Source of the DNA: CAIMWS01 sp964409245
Lineage (GTDB): Bacteria > Verrucomicrobiota > Verrucomicrobiia > Limisphaerales > UBA1319
Length of the DNA: 64,000 nucleotides
Assembly (NCBI GenBank): GCA_964409245.1
Contig: CAYPCQ010000029.1
Span: 15,526-79,525 of the forward strand
Direction: 5' to 3'
Position 1 is the first letter of the stretch. Every line of letters begins with the position of its first letter. A program made the position numbers and the translations under genes. The notes beneath the pieces were generated by a model, which was not told the DNA's origin, made no database searches, and worked only from the letters and a program-made list of their open reading frames with translations. Shown here in pieces: positions 24,611 through 33,524 of this stretch.

Positions 24611-27586
24611 ATGCTTTCTGGTCTGCTGCTGCCGATGAAACGTGCCATCGATGCCAGCCTGGAATTCGTGGAGGAAATCCTGCTGTTTGCTTTGGATAAC
24701 GATACCGGCCGGCTGCGCCCGGTGCCTGAAAAGGCCCTGGCGGGTTCGATCGCGGGCGGGCTGCTCCTGGGCCTTGCCTTTGCCGGCCGGGCCGATAACG
24801 ATCAATCGGATTTGATCGTCCTCGATGCCACCCCCACGGGCCACCCGCTTTTGGACCTGGCGCTGCGGATCCTCACGCCGGATACGCCCAAAACCCCGCT
24901 CGCCCAGGCGCTGGCTCAAACCGCCCTCCATGCCGTTGAAGCCATCGATCTGGCGTTCGGGCAGCTAACCCAAAAAGGCTTGCTCAAGGAGAGCGGAAAC
25001 CGTTTGTGGGGAGGCGGGGAAAAACGCTACGTGAAAACCAGCCTCACCGCGGAGCGCGAGCTGCGCGACCGGATCCGGCAGGTGGTGCTGTCGCCGGGCG
25101 AAATCCCCGATCCCCGGGATGTCGTCCGCATCGGCCTGCTGCACGCCTGCAAGTTGTCTTCCTGCCTCTTTACCAGCGAGGAGCTTGAGCTGCACCAGGG
25201 GCGCCTGCTCCGTCTGGGCGCGCTGGAGCTCATCAACCAGGCGGTGCTGAAGGCCATCCTGGAGTTCCAGGAAGCGTCGTTTTCCCAGATCGCCGAGCGG
25301 CTGGCCGGGGCGGGCCATGAAGCCCCGCACCAGACCGCCGGCGGCCGGGCGGCGGTGGTATCGGCGATTGCCAAGACGTATGAGGAGGCGGGCTTGCTGC
25401 GCGGCTCCATCCTGCTGACGCAGGTCAATCAAATCGACGGTTTCGATTGCCCGGGCTGTTCCTGGCCGCACACCGGGAAAAAACGGCACCGCTTCGAGTT
25501 TTGCGAAAATGGGGCCAAAGCGCTCGCCTCGCAAGCGTCCGTCAAGCGCGTCGATGCCGCCTTTTTCCAAAACTGGCCGATCGCCGAATTAAGCCGGCAG
25601 TCCGACTATTGGTTGAACCAGCAAGGGCGCCTGGCCCAGCCGGTGATCCGCCGCCGGGGGGCCACGCATTATGTGCCGATCGGGTGGGAGGAGGCCATCC
25701 AGGTGGTGGCCACCGAACTCAAGCGGCTGGAGAGCCCCGTCGAGGCGGTGTTCTACACCTCGGGCAGCGCCGCCAACGAAACCGCTTTTCTGCTCCAGCT
25801 CATGGCCCGGCAATTCGGCACGAATAATCTGCCCGGCAGCGCCAACCTCTGCCATGAAGCCTCGGGCCTGGCCTTGTCCCAGACCCTGGGCGGCGGCAAG
25901 GGGACGGTCCACATCGAGGATCTGGCGCACGCGGACCTCATCTTCCTGTTCGGCCACAATCCGGGCTCCAACCACGCCCGCATGCTGGAGACGCTGCAGC
26001 GCGCCGTCCGCAACGGCGCCACCCTCATCTCGGTGAATCCCCTGGCGGAAGCCGGCCTGAAAACCTTCTCCAATCCCCACGAGATCCTGGGCATGCTCGG
26101 CCACGGAACCCCGCTGGCGTCCCAGTTCCTGCAAGTCCGCGTCAATGGGGACCAGGCCTTGATCCAGGGGCTGATCAAGGCGGTCCTCCGGGAGGAGGAG
26201 AAACGGCCCGGGACGGTGCTGGATCATGGATTCATACAGGCCTGCACCACGGGGTTCGAGGCCTTGCAGGCCGCGGTGGCCAAGCTCAGCTGCGAGGCCA
26301 TCGCGGAGCAATGCGGCATCCCCTGGGGCCGGATCGAGGAAACGGCGCGGCTGTACATCAAATCCAGCCGCACCATAGCGGCCTGGTGCCTGGGCATCAC
26401 GCAGCACGCCAATGGCGTCGCCACGATCCGGGACATCGTCAATTTGCTGCTGCTGCGCGGGAACCTCGGCAAGCCCGGCGCGGGCGTATGCCCGGTGCGG
26501 GGGCATAGCAACGTCCAGGGCAATCGCACCATGGGGATTGGCACCCGGATGCCCGAAGCCTTCCTGGATGCCCTGCAAAGAACCTTCCGCTTCGATCCGC
26601 CCCGCGCCCCGGGGTTGGATGCCCTCCCCGCGCTCGAAGCCATGCGGGAAGGCCGGGTCAAAGTCTTTTTTTCCATGGGGGGGAACCTGGTGTCGGCCGC
26701 GCCCGATTCGGGCTTCACCGCCCAGGCCATGCGGCGCTGCCGGCTGACCGTCATGGTTTCCACCAAGCTCAACCGCAACCACCTGGTCACCGGCGAGGAG
26801 GCCCTCATCCTGCCCTGCCTGAGCCGGACGGATATCGACCTGGGCGGGAACGGGGAGCCCCAATATACCACGGTCGAGGACACCATGGGGGGCATTCATA
26901 TGTCGCGCGGCTGCCTGGATCCGCTCGCGCCTGAATTAAGAAGCGAGCCGTGGATCATCGCCACTTTGGCCACCGCCCTGGCGGGCAATTCCTCCCCCAT
27001 CCCCTGGCAGGATTACCTGGTGGATTACGGGCGGATACGGGCGGACATCGCCCGGATCGTTCCCGGCTACCAGGATCCCCAGCGGCTGCTTCGCCAGGAG
27101 GGGGCGGCCTATTTGCCCAATCCGGCCCGGGAACGGAAATTTGGCGGGCCGGAGGGCAAGGCCCGGTTCACCGTCCAGGCCCTGGCGCACACCCCGTGCC
27201 AGGCCGGCCAGTTCCTCCTCACCACGCTGCGCAGCCACGACCAATTCAACACCATCATCCATGGGCAGGATGACCGTTACCGGGGCATCCGCAAGGCGCG
27301 GCGCGTCCTGCTGATCAACCCCGCGGATATGCGGGAGCTGGGCCTGCAGCCAGGCCAGCTGGTCGATATCCAACATCATGGGACCCGGCGGTTGACCGCC
27401 CGGTGTTTCCAGGCCGTCCCCTACGATATCCCGCGCGGGTGCGTGGCCGGGTATTTCCCCGAGACGAACGAAGTGGTGCCGCTGGACCACCGGGATCCCG
27501 AGAGCCATACTCCCGCCAGCAAATCCACCGTGGTCACCCTCGTTCTTTCGCACCGCGAGGCCGCGCCCGCCCCGCTGGCAACCTGA
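24611..27586 (+). CDS. GPP34 (GOLPH3-like) domain fused to YdeP-type molybdopterin oxidoreductase
   Basis: One uninterrupted frame encodes 991 aa (ATG at 24611; an ATG at 24635 is also possible). Residues about 9-225 match GPP34/GOLPH3: FVEEILLFALDNDTGRL, LAGSIAGGLLLGLAFAGRA, VLDATPTGHPLLDLAL, RELRDRIRQVVL and RIGLLHACKL. From about 240 onward the protein follows the FdhF-like YdeP family: TAGGRAAVVSAIAKTYEEAG, NQIDGFDCPGCSWP, VFYTSGSAANETAFLLQLMAR, LFGHNPGSNHARML, NLLLLRGNLGKPGAGVCPVRGHSNVQG, FFSMGGNLVSAAPD and a C-terminal molydopterin-binding domain (LRSHDQFNTIIHG). YdeP proteins are cytoplasmic, of uncertain substrate and linked to acid resistance in E. coli. GPP34 binds membranes or phospholipids in eukaryotes. 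The fusion could tether the oxidoreductase to the membrane. Its two parts each look complete. Confidence 0.88.
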   Translation: MLSGLLLPMKRAIDASLEFVEEILLFALDNDTGRLRPVPEKALAGSIAGGLLLGLAFAGRADNDQSDLIVLDATPTGHPLLDLALRILTPDTPKTPLAQALAQTALHAVEAIDLAFGQLTQKGLLKESGNRLWGGGEKRYVKTSLTAERELRDRIRQVVLSPGEIPDPRDVVRIGLLHACKLSSCLFTSEELELHQGRLLRLGALELINQAVLKAILEFQEASFSQIAERLAGAGHEAPHQTAGGRAAVVSAIAKTYEEAGLLRGSILLTQVNQIDGFDCPGCSWPHTGKKRHRFEFCENGAKALASQASVKRVDAAFFQNWPIAELSRQSDYWLNQQGRLAQPVIRRRGATHYVPIGWEEAIQVVATELKRLESPVEAVFYTSGSAANETAFLLQLMARQFGTNNLPGSANLCHEASGLALSQTLGGGKGTVHIEDLAHADLIFLFGHNPGSNHARMLETLQRAVRNGATLISVNPLAEAGLKTFSNPHEILGMLGHGTPLASQFLQVRVNGDQALIQGLIKAVLREEEKRPGTVLDHGFIQACTTGFEALQAAVAKLSCEAIAEQCGIPWGRIEETARLYIKSSRTIAAWCLGITQHANGVATIRDIVNLLLLRGNLGKPGAGVCPVRGHSNVQGNRTMGIGTRMPEAFLDALQRTFRFDPPRAPGLDALPALEAMREGRVKVFFSMGGNLVSAAPDSGFTAQAMRRCRLTVMVSTKLNRNHLVTGEEALILPCLSRTDIDLGGNGEPQYTTVEDTMGGIHMSRGCLDPLAPELRSEPWIIATLATALAGNSSPIPWQDYLVDYGRIRADIARIVPGYQDPQRLLRQEGAAYLPNPARERKFGGPEGKARFTVQALAHTPCQAGQFLLTTLRSHDQFNTIIHGQDDRYRGIRKARRVLLINPADMRELGLQPGQLVDIQHHGTRRLTARCFQAVPYDIPRGCVAGYFPETNEVVPLDHRDPESHTPASKSTVVTLVLSHREAAPAPLAT

Positions 27587-27675
27587 TGGGCCGGGGTGGA
27601 AAGGGGCCACCGCCACTGCTTCCCGCAACGGGAACCGGCCCCGCCGCCGGGCGGCCCACCTCGCAATCTGCCGGG

Positions 27676-28971
27676 TTACTTGCTCCCGGCTTTCAGGTCT
27701 TCGGGGGTGCGGGGTGGGGCCATCTGGCTGAACAGCTCAGCCGGCCATTGCCCCACCCGCTCGAAGCCGGCGGTGTCGGGCTGCTTGAACTGCACGTAGG
27801 CCCGGACCCGGCCCTTGGTGGTGCAGGTGACGGCCTGGGCATCCTTGCCGGGAGTGAACACGCTGTAGCCCGCCAGCTGGCAATCTTCCAGGTCGAGGTG
27901 CAGGCGCCCCTCGGGCCGGTGGTTTTCCGAGCAGAGGATGCCGGTCGCTTTCCCACCCATTTCCGGCTGGGTGAAATTCAGGGCAATCATCCGGCAGCGG
28001 ACGAACCGGGCGCGGGCGCAGTAGCTGGCGTAAGACAGCGCGACCGCGTTGTCCGGGTGGACCAGGGTGCAATCCTCAAACACCGTGTGGGGCAGGCTGG
28101 GCATCGCTTTCTCCCATCCGCCGACCAGGACCGCCGCGGTGTCCCCCACCCAGTCCAGCGCCAGGAAATAGCAGCGGCGGAAGACGCTCGGCTCCCCTTC
28201 GCGAACCGTGGGATAACAAACCCCGCCCCCGAAGGCGCGGCCGGCGCCGACGCAATCCTCCACCACGACGGTGAAACCGGCGCCGCTCTGGTCGGTCAGA
28301 TCCCAAAACAGCCCGGCATCGCCGCCGGCCACATAGAGATTGCGGAAGATCCAGCGGTCGCAGACCAGGCTGGAGAAGGTGGTGCGGTTGTTGCCGCCCG
28401 GCCAGTTCCGATCCGAAGCCGCAAAGGAACTCCACCAATCCCAGCTCTTGAAGCCCTTCCGGGGATCGCCGGAATCAGCCAGCACCCAGCCCTTGGCGCC
28501 GGAGCCGAGCTGCCCGTCAAAGTCGCCGATCAAGGCGTTATAGGCTCCGCTGGCCCCCATGAAGGCGGGCGCCAGGTTGGCTTCGCAATACGTGCCGGGG
28601 CGGACGATGATCTGGTGGCCGCCCTGGTTGTCGGGCACGGCGGACAGCGCGGCCTGGAGCGAGCGGAAGGCCTTGCTCCAGCTGCTGCCGTCGGAGTTGT
28701 CGCCGAGCTGGGAGACATACAGCGTCCGGCCCTTGCGCCCGGTGTAGTCCGCCGCCGCCGGATCCCACGGCGCGGCCAGCGCCTGGCCGGCCAGGAGCCA
28801 GGCAAACGCCCAGGCCAGCAGGGCATGGCTCCGCGCCAGCTGGCGCGGAACTGAATCCAAAGCCACCGGGCTGGTGGCGGTTGGGAGTGGGGATGATGGA
28901 TCGCGGCCCATATCGGCGGCCTGGATTCCGGCGCCGACGATCCGCTCTTCGGTTGGGTATTCAAGTGGCAT
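27676..28971 (-). CDS. Secreted right-handed beta-helix (pectate-lyase-fold) protein
   Basis: The 431-aa product starts at the ATG at 28971 (MPLEYPTEE); an in-frame ATG at 28911 would put the signal closer to the N-terminus. The export signal is HALLAWAFAWLLAGQALAAP. The mature region opens with GRTLYVSQLGDNSDGSSWSKAFRSLQAAL, the usual lead-in of secreted parallel beta-helix proteins. It continues with rungs such as WIFRNLYVAGGDAGL, TVVVEDCVGAG, SVFRRCYFLAL, TVFEDCTLVHP and HLDLEDCQLAGY. Such proteins bind or cleave polysaccharides; no lyase active site is obvious, so catalysis is unproven. It is convergent with the oxidoreductase gene. Confidence 0.75.
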   Translation of the reverse strand: MPLEYPTEERIVGAGIQAADMGRDPSSPLPTATSPVALDSVPRQLARSHALLAWAFAWLLAGQALAAPWDPAAADYTGRKGRTLYVSQLGDNSDGSSWSKAFRSLQAALSAVPDNQGGHQIIVRPGTYCEANLAPAFMGASGAYNALIGDFDGQLGSGAKGWVLADSGDPRKGFKSWDWWSSFAASDRNWPGGNNRTTFSSLVCDRWIFRNLYVAGGDAGLFWDLTDQSGAGFTVVVEDCVGAGRAFGGGVCYPTVREGEPSVFRRCYFLALDWVGDTAAVLVGGWEKAMPSLPHTVFEDCTLVHPDNAVALSYASYCARARFVRCRMIALNFTQPEMGGKATGILCSENHRPEGRLHLDLEDCQLAGYSVFTPGKDAQAVTCTTKGRVRAYVQFKQPDTAGFERVGQWPAELFSQMAPPRTPEDLKAGSK

Positions 28972-29153
28972 GGCCGGAAGCTTACAGCCCCCTTCCCTGG
29001 CGTCAATGGCCTTGGCTGGGTCCGGCCATTGGCGGCCCGGCCGTTTTGGCGGGAGCATTGGGCGCCCGGCCGGCGCTGCCGCAGGCTGCGGGCCAACCCG
29101 GAAGGGACGCCGGCCACCGGGACAAAATCCAAACCATCGCGGCCGCCCAGCCG

Positions 29154-30134
29154 CTACTCCCCTGGATTCAACCTCCGGAAGGCTTCCCCGCAGGCGCGGT
29201 AATTTTCAGGGGGCATGCCCATCACGCTGTATTCCTCCACGTAGCCGATGAAGCCGCCGGCGGGCGTGCCCAGCGCCTCATGCAGCCGCCGGGCTTCCGC
29301 GTGGATTTCCGCGGGGGTGCCCTGGATGGAGACGGTCTGGTAGCTGATCGGCAGCAGGAAGCATTGGCGGCCGCGAAGCTGCGCGCCCACTGCCGCCACA
29401 TCCACGACGTTGGGCTGGGCGATGTTGATCACCTCCACGCCGATTTCATGGAAATCGCCCATGATCGGGAGGAAGTTGCCGCAGCAGTGGTACCAGGTAT
29501 GCAGGCCCAGCTGGCGGGCCAGGGCGAACTGCCGGGCATAGCGCGGCTTGAACAGCCGCCGCCAGAGCGCAGGCGAAACCATCAGGCCGCACTGGGTGCC
29601 CCAGTCATCGGCGAAATGGATGCCGTGGAAACCGTGGCGGGCGGCCAGGCGGATCAGGCCGCACTCGAAATCGAGGATCCGGTCCATCAAGGCGGCGAAA
29701 CCGCCGGGATCAATCAGGAAATCCTGCATCGATTGCTCGAAGCCGCGCAGCAGGGTGTAAACGGTGAATCCGCTGAGGTCCAGGCTCGCCAGGCGGTAGC
29801 GGTCCCCGCAGCGCTCCTGGAACGCGGGCAGGGCGGACAGGCGCTCGGCCTCCCGCAGGGCGGGCACACGGATGGCCCCGGGCGCGGGCATTTCCACATA
29901 ATAAGGCGCCACCGGGTGGCCCATGGTGCCGTCCCCCAGCTTGACCAGCTGGTAGCCCCATTCATTGGTGGACCAATCCCAGGCGTTGGGGGTGCCTTCA
30001 CCCTCGGCGCCCAGGGAAAGATGATACAGGAGCAGGTCGCCCTCGGTTTGGTCGCAGTTCCAAAACACCACCGGAATCCGCTCCGGGTGCTGGAACGTGA
30101 TGGCCTTTTCCACCAGTGATCGCCGGGTATTCAT
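29154..30134 (-). CDS. Uroporphyrinogen-decarboxylase-family protein (methyltransferase-like)
   Basis: The 326-aa protein starts MNTRRSLVEKAITFQHPERIPV, the common opening of URO-D superfamily proteins that are not true HemE. Barrel motifs include GFHGIHFADDWGTQCGLMVSPALWRRLFKPRYA and TWYHCCGNFLPIMGDFHEIGVEVINIAQPN, where H and the adjacent cysteines could bind metal. HemE's arginine-rich substrate-binding N-terminus is absent. Verrucomicrobial genomes carry many such paralogues in sugar-degradation contexts; cobamide- or folate-linked methyl transfer is the known role of some relatives. Substrate unknown. It is divergent from the transglutaminase-like gene, with a spacer of 197 bp. Confidence 0.8.
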   Translation of the reverse strand: MNTRRSLVEKAITFQHPERIPVVFWNCDQTEGDLLLYHLSLGAEGEGTPNAWDWSTNEWGYQLVKLGDGTMGHPVAPYYVEMPAPGAIRVPALREAERLSALPAFQERCGDRYRLASLDLSGFTVYTLLRGFEQSMQDFLIDPGGFAALMDRILDFECGLIRLAARHGFHGIHFADDWGTQCGLMVSPALWRRLFKPRYARQFALARQLGLHTWYHCCGNFLPIMGDFHEIGVEVINIAQPNVVDVAAVGAQLRGRQCFLLPISYQTVSIQGTPAEIHAEARRLHEALGTPAGGFIGYVEEYSVMGMPPENYRACGEAFRRLNPGE

Positions 30135-30331
30135 GCGCGTCGTTTTCGTGTTGCCCGCCCATGGAACCGCCCGGCTGGGAAAAAGCGAGCTTTTTCACGC
30201 GCCCCGGGCGGGTGGGCGGGTGGCGCCACCGGGTTTTGTGCCAGCGGCCCAGGGCCGCTCCCATTGCACGGCCTGGCAAAGAGTTGAGTCCGGGATTGGC
30301 AAAGCGGCGCCGATGGTCTATGGATAGGGCC

Positions 30332-31555
30332 ATGATGAAACTCAGCAACCTGGGAACCGGAACCGGTGTCCACCGGGGGCAGCCCCGTCTTTGCAAATTC
30401 CTTCGGCCGTGGCTGATGGTGTGGATGCTGGCGGCAGCACCAGCCCAAGCCGGCGCGGGGGAACCCTGGTGGGGTGAAGCCACCGCCCGGGCCCTGGAAC
30501 AAGGAGGGACCAACCGGGCCGAGCTGCAAAAGACCTTGGACACCGCGCCCCCCGCCCACCGGCCGGGCTTGAGTTTCCTGCTGGAAAACATGCCGGCCAC
30601 TGATCTGCAGACCCTGGCCGCCCCGTTCCTGCTGGAAAACCTCGCCCTGGCCTATGCGGCGCGCGAGGAATTCGCCTGGGGGCGCGCCCTCCCCGAGGAA
30701 TTGTTCCTGAACGAAGTGCTGCCCTACGCGAGCCTGAATGAAAAGCGGGACCGCTGGCGCCAGCAGCTGCACGACCTGTGCGCGCCGCTGGTGAAGGATT
30801 GCCGCACGCCGGGCGAAGCGGCCCACACCCTGAACCAGAAACTTTTCGGCCTGGTGAAGGTCAAATACTCCACCCAGCGCCGGAAAGCGAATCAAAACCC
30901 GCTCGAATCCATGGAGACCGGCCTGGCCTCCTGCACGGGGCTGTCCATCCTGCTGGTGGACGCCTGCCGGTCGGTGGCGGTGCCGGCGCGCGTCGCGGGC
31001 ATCCCCTCCTGGATCGACCACCGGGGCAACCACACCTGGGTGGAGATCTGGGACCAGCGCTGGCATTTCGCCGGCGCGGCCGAGCCGGACGGCAACGGCC
31101 TGGACCGCGGCTGGTTCGTGGGCAGCGCGGCGCAGGCCCTGGTGGACGACCCGCAGCACTCCATCTACGCCTCCAGCTTCAAGCAGACGGGCCTGGCCTT
31201 CCCGATGGTGTGGTCCCGCAACAGCCAGGTGAGCGCCGTCAACGTCACCGCGCGGTATGCCGCCCCGGCGGTGAAAAAGGAGGACCACCTGGTGCAGTTC
31301 CACCTCAAGGTGGTGGAGGCCGCGGCGGGCCGGCGGGTGGCGGCCAAGGTGGCCATGGCGGCCCGGGACGGCACGGGCGCCCGGCTGGAGGGAATGACCA
31401 AGGATGAGACCCACGATGCCAATGACACGCTGGATTTCGCGCTGGCGAAGGAAAAGGAATATGAAATCCAGGTGGATTACGCCAGCCGGCAAATCCGCCA
31501 AACCTACCGCAGCCCGGCGGCCGGGTCGGATTCCCTGACCATCCGCCTCGAGTGA
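30332..31555 (+). CDS. Exported transglutaminase-like protein
   Basis: The ATG at 30332 (followed by another at 30335) gives 407 aa with a signal-type segment (FLRPWLMVWMLAAAPAQAGAG). The central domain carries the transglutaminase-like triad in order: Cys in METGLASCTGLSILLVDACRSVAVPARVAG, His in RGNHTWVEIWD and Asp shortly after (FAGAAEPDG). Family members are thiol proteases or amidases acting on peptides or cell-wall material. The C-terminal part (about 310-407), beginning KKEDHLVQFHLKVVEAAAGRRVAAKVAM, looks like a beta-sandwich. A 139-bp spacer with short tandem repeats (GAGCGAAT, GCGCCAGCC) follows. Activity is inferred from the triad. Confidence 0.82.
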   Translation: MMKLSNLGTGTGVHRGQPRLCKFLRPWLMVWMLAAAPAQAGAGEPWWGEATARALEQGGTNRAELQKTLDTAPPAHRPGLSFLLENMPATDLQTLAAPFLLENLALAYAAREEFAWGRALPEELFLNEVLPYASLNEKRDRWRQQLHDLCAPLVKDCRTPGEAAHTLNQKLFGLVKVKYSTQRRKANQNPLESMETGLASCTGLSILLVDACRSVAVPARVAGIPSWIDHRGNHTWVEIWDQRWHFAGAAEPDGNGLDRGWFVGSAAQALVDDPQHSIYASSFKQTGLAFPMVWSRNSQVSAVNVTARYAAPAVKKEDHLVQFHLKVVEAAAGRRVAAKVAMAARDGTGARLEGMTKDETHDANDTLDFALAKEKEYEIQVDYASRQIRQTYRSPAAGSDSLTIRLE

Positions 31556-31694
31556 GCGAGCGAATGAGCGAATGAGCCAGGGGCCGGCCACCGGCGTGCG
31601 CAGGCCGCGCCAGCCGCGCCAGCCGTTTGGACCCACCGCAATCGGGTTTGATTTTTAGCCGGGGATCTGGTCCATTCTACCCGCGATTCAGCAC

Positions 31695-32495
31695 ATGAAA
31701 GCCAAAACCGCTTTTGCCATCGTGGCGCATCCGGATGACATCGAATTCCGGATCGCCGGAACCCTGTTGCTGCTGCGCCAGGCGGGCTGGGAAACCCACT
31801 ACCTGACCGTGGCCAACGGATCCTGCGGCACCAACCAGCACAGCGCCCGGCAGGCGGTGGCCATCCGGCGCCGCGAAGCCCGCCAGGCGGCGGGAATCCT
31901 GGGCGCCCACTGGCACCCGAGCCTGGTGAACGACCTCGAGATATTTTACGAATTGAAATTGCTGCGGCGGCTGGCAGCCATCGTGCGCGAGGTGGCGCCG
32001 GACATCGTGCTCACGCATCCCCCGCAGGACTACATGGAGGACCACACGAACACCTGCCGCCTGGCGGTCACGGCGGCCTTCGCCCGCGGCATGCCGAATT
32101 TCAAAACCGTCCCCGCGCGGACGGTGGTGGAGGGTGATGCCGCCGTTTACCACTGCATGCCCCACGGCCTGCACGACGCCTTGAACCAGCCGGTGCTGCC
32201 GGAGGCGTTGGTGAATACCACCCCGGTGCATGAACTCAAGTGCCAGGCCCTCGCCGCGCACGCCAGCCAGGCCCACTGGCTGGAGGCCAGCCAGGGCATG
32301 GGCGCCTTTGTGCGCGCCATGGAGGAGGATTCCCTGGCCCTGGGCAAAATGTCCGGCCGGTTCACCCATGCCGAGGGGTGGCGCCGCCATCTGCACCTGG
32401 GCTTCGGCCCGGCCGGGGCCGATCCGCTGCGCGAGGCCCTCGGGAAAAACCACCTCGTCAACCAACCCCAAACCAAAAAACCCAAGAAAACCTAA
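31695..32495 (+). CDS. PIG-L/LmbE family deacetylase
   Basis: This 266-aa protein has the metal-binding AHPDDIEF motif at 11-18, then THPPQDYMEDHTNT, the second family motif supplying the third ligand and active-site residues. Its chain continues with TVANGSCGTNQHS. PIG-L family enzymes are zinc-dependent de-N-acetylases acting on GlcNAc-type sugars and related conjugates. The NagB-like gene begins 9 bp after the stop, a tight pair suggesting deacetylation followed by deamination of an amino sugar. No signal peptide is visible, so it acts in the cytoplasm. The C-terminus is lysine-rich (QTKKPKKT). Confidence 0.88.
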   Translation: MKAKTAFAIVAHPDDIEFRIAGTLLLLRQAGWETHYLTVANGSCGTNQHSARQAVAIRRREARQAAGILGAHWHPSLVNDLEIFYELKLLRRLAAIVREVAPDIVLTHPPQDYMEDHTNTCRLAVTAAFARGMPNFKTVPARTVVEGDAAVYHCMPHGLHDALNQPVLPEALVNTTPVHELKCQALAAHASQAHWLEASQGMGAFVRAMEEDSLALGKMSGRFTHAEGWRRHLHLGFGPAGADPLREALGKNHLVNQPQTKKPKKT

Positions 32496-32504
32496 GGAAA
32501 CCAC

Positions 32505-33437
32505 ATGCCACGCAAACTCAGCGCCATTTCACCGGATTGGTGGGACTACACCACCCTGGACAGCGATATCATCAAGGACGCCGCCCAGCTCACGCTGGAA
32601 AAATTGACCCGGCTGTCGCGGCCGGGCTTCAAAATCGTGGTTTACGACACGCTGGCGGATTTTTACCTCGCGGAGGCGCTGGAGTATATCCAGGCCTGGC
32701 GCCGATCCACGGCGGACAACCCCGTGGGCATCTGCGGCCCCATTGGCCCCACCGAGCAGCTGCCCCTGGTGGCGCGCCTGGTGAACGACCTCGGCCTGCA
32801 GGTTAAATCCGGCCATTTCTGGGGCATGGACGAATGGTACCTGGACGGGGCTGAAGCACCGGTCACCCATCCCTTGTCCTTTGAGAGGGCCGACCGTGAA
32901 CTATGCTTCAACCGCATCCGCAAGGAGCTGTGCATGCCGGATGCCAACCTGCATTTCCCCAAGGCCGATACCAGCGCCTACCGCCGCAGCTGGGAGGCCG
33001 GCGTGCGCTGCGCCGTGATGCAGGGCGGCCAGGGCGATGTGAAGCACTGGGCCTTCAACGACCCCCCCCGCCGCAAAGGCAAATACAAGGACAGCCCGCC
33101 CTCCCCGGAGGAATACCGCAAGCTCACCACCCGGGTGGTGGATCTGCATCCCCTGACGGTGGCCCAAAACGCGCGCACCTCCGGCGGGGGGAATATCTCA
33201 CTGGTGCCCACCCAGGCGCTGAGTGTGGGCCCCTGGGAAACTTGGAAGGCCGAGAAAGTTTCCATCTGGCAGGCGGGCAGCCACGACAACCCGTTTGGCC
33301 AGCGGCTGACCGCCCTGATGATCTCCAAGAAAGTGGTCGATGCCGCGGTTCCCATGTCCCTCCTGGCGGACCACCCGAATGTCCAATTCAACTATTACCG
33401 CCACGGCCTTGGCTCCTGCGCGGTGGAGATGCACTAA
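32505..33437 (+). CDS. Glucosamine-6-phosphate deaminase (NagB)-like protein
   Basis: The ATG at 32505 is preceded by AAGGAA, a good ribosome site. The 310-aa protein matches the NagB/RpiA isomerase fold: GMDEWYLDG (107-115) corresponds to the NagB loop with the catalytic Asp, and GGQGDVKHWAFNDP (174-187) to its GxDGHxAFNEP motif, with H181 conserved. Other motifs (LTTRVVDLHPLTVAQNART) follow the family order. Classical NagB turns glucosamine-6-phosphate into fructose-6-phosphate and ammonia. This member is longer and divergent, so a related amino sugar is possible. It is paired with the PIG-L gene. Confidence 0.85.
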   Translation: MPRKLSAISPDWWDYTTLDSDIIKDAAQLTLEKLTRLSRPGFKIVVYDTLADFYLAEALEYIQAWRRSTADNPVGICGPIGPTEQLPLVARLVNDLGLQVKSGHFWGMDEWYLDGAEAPVTHPLSFERADRELCFNRIRKELCMPDANLHFPKADTSAYRRSWEAGVRCAVMQGGQGDVKHWAFNDPPRRKGKYKDSPPSPEEYRKLTTRVVDLHPLTVAQNARTSGGGNISLVPTQALSVGPWETWKAEKVSIWQAGSHDNPFGQRLTALMISKKVVDAAVPMSLLADHPNVQFNYYRHGLGSCAVEMH

Positions 33438-33449
33438 GCCTGGCCCATA

Positions 33450-33518
33450 GAAATACATCCTCCAATTGGCCGCTGAGCATTCCCACGTTTTGGGATCGGA
33501 ATGGGGGAGGTTTTGAAC
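33450..33518 (+). repeat. 69-bp post-gene repeat, copy B
   Basis: This is similar to 24220-24288 over the whole length, and like that copy it starts within 20 bp of a stop codon (here the NagB-like gene). The shared core is GCATTCCC, then CGGAATGGGGGA, then GTTTTGAAC. It is the first part of the 435-bp non-coding stretch 33438-33872. Confidence 0.6.
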
Positions 33519-33524
33519 GAGCTT

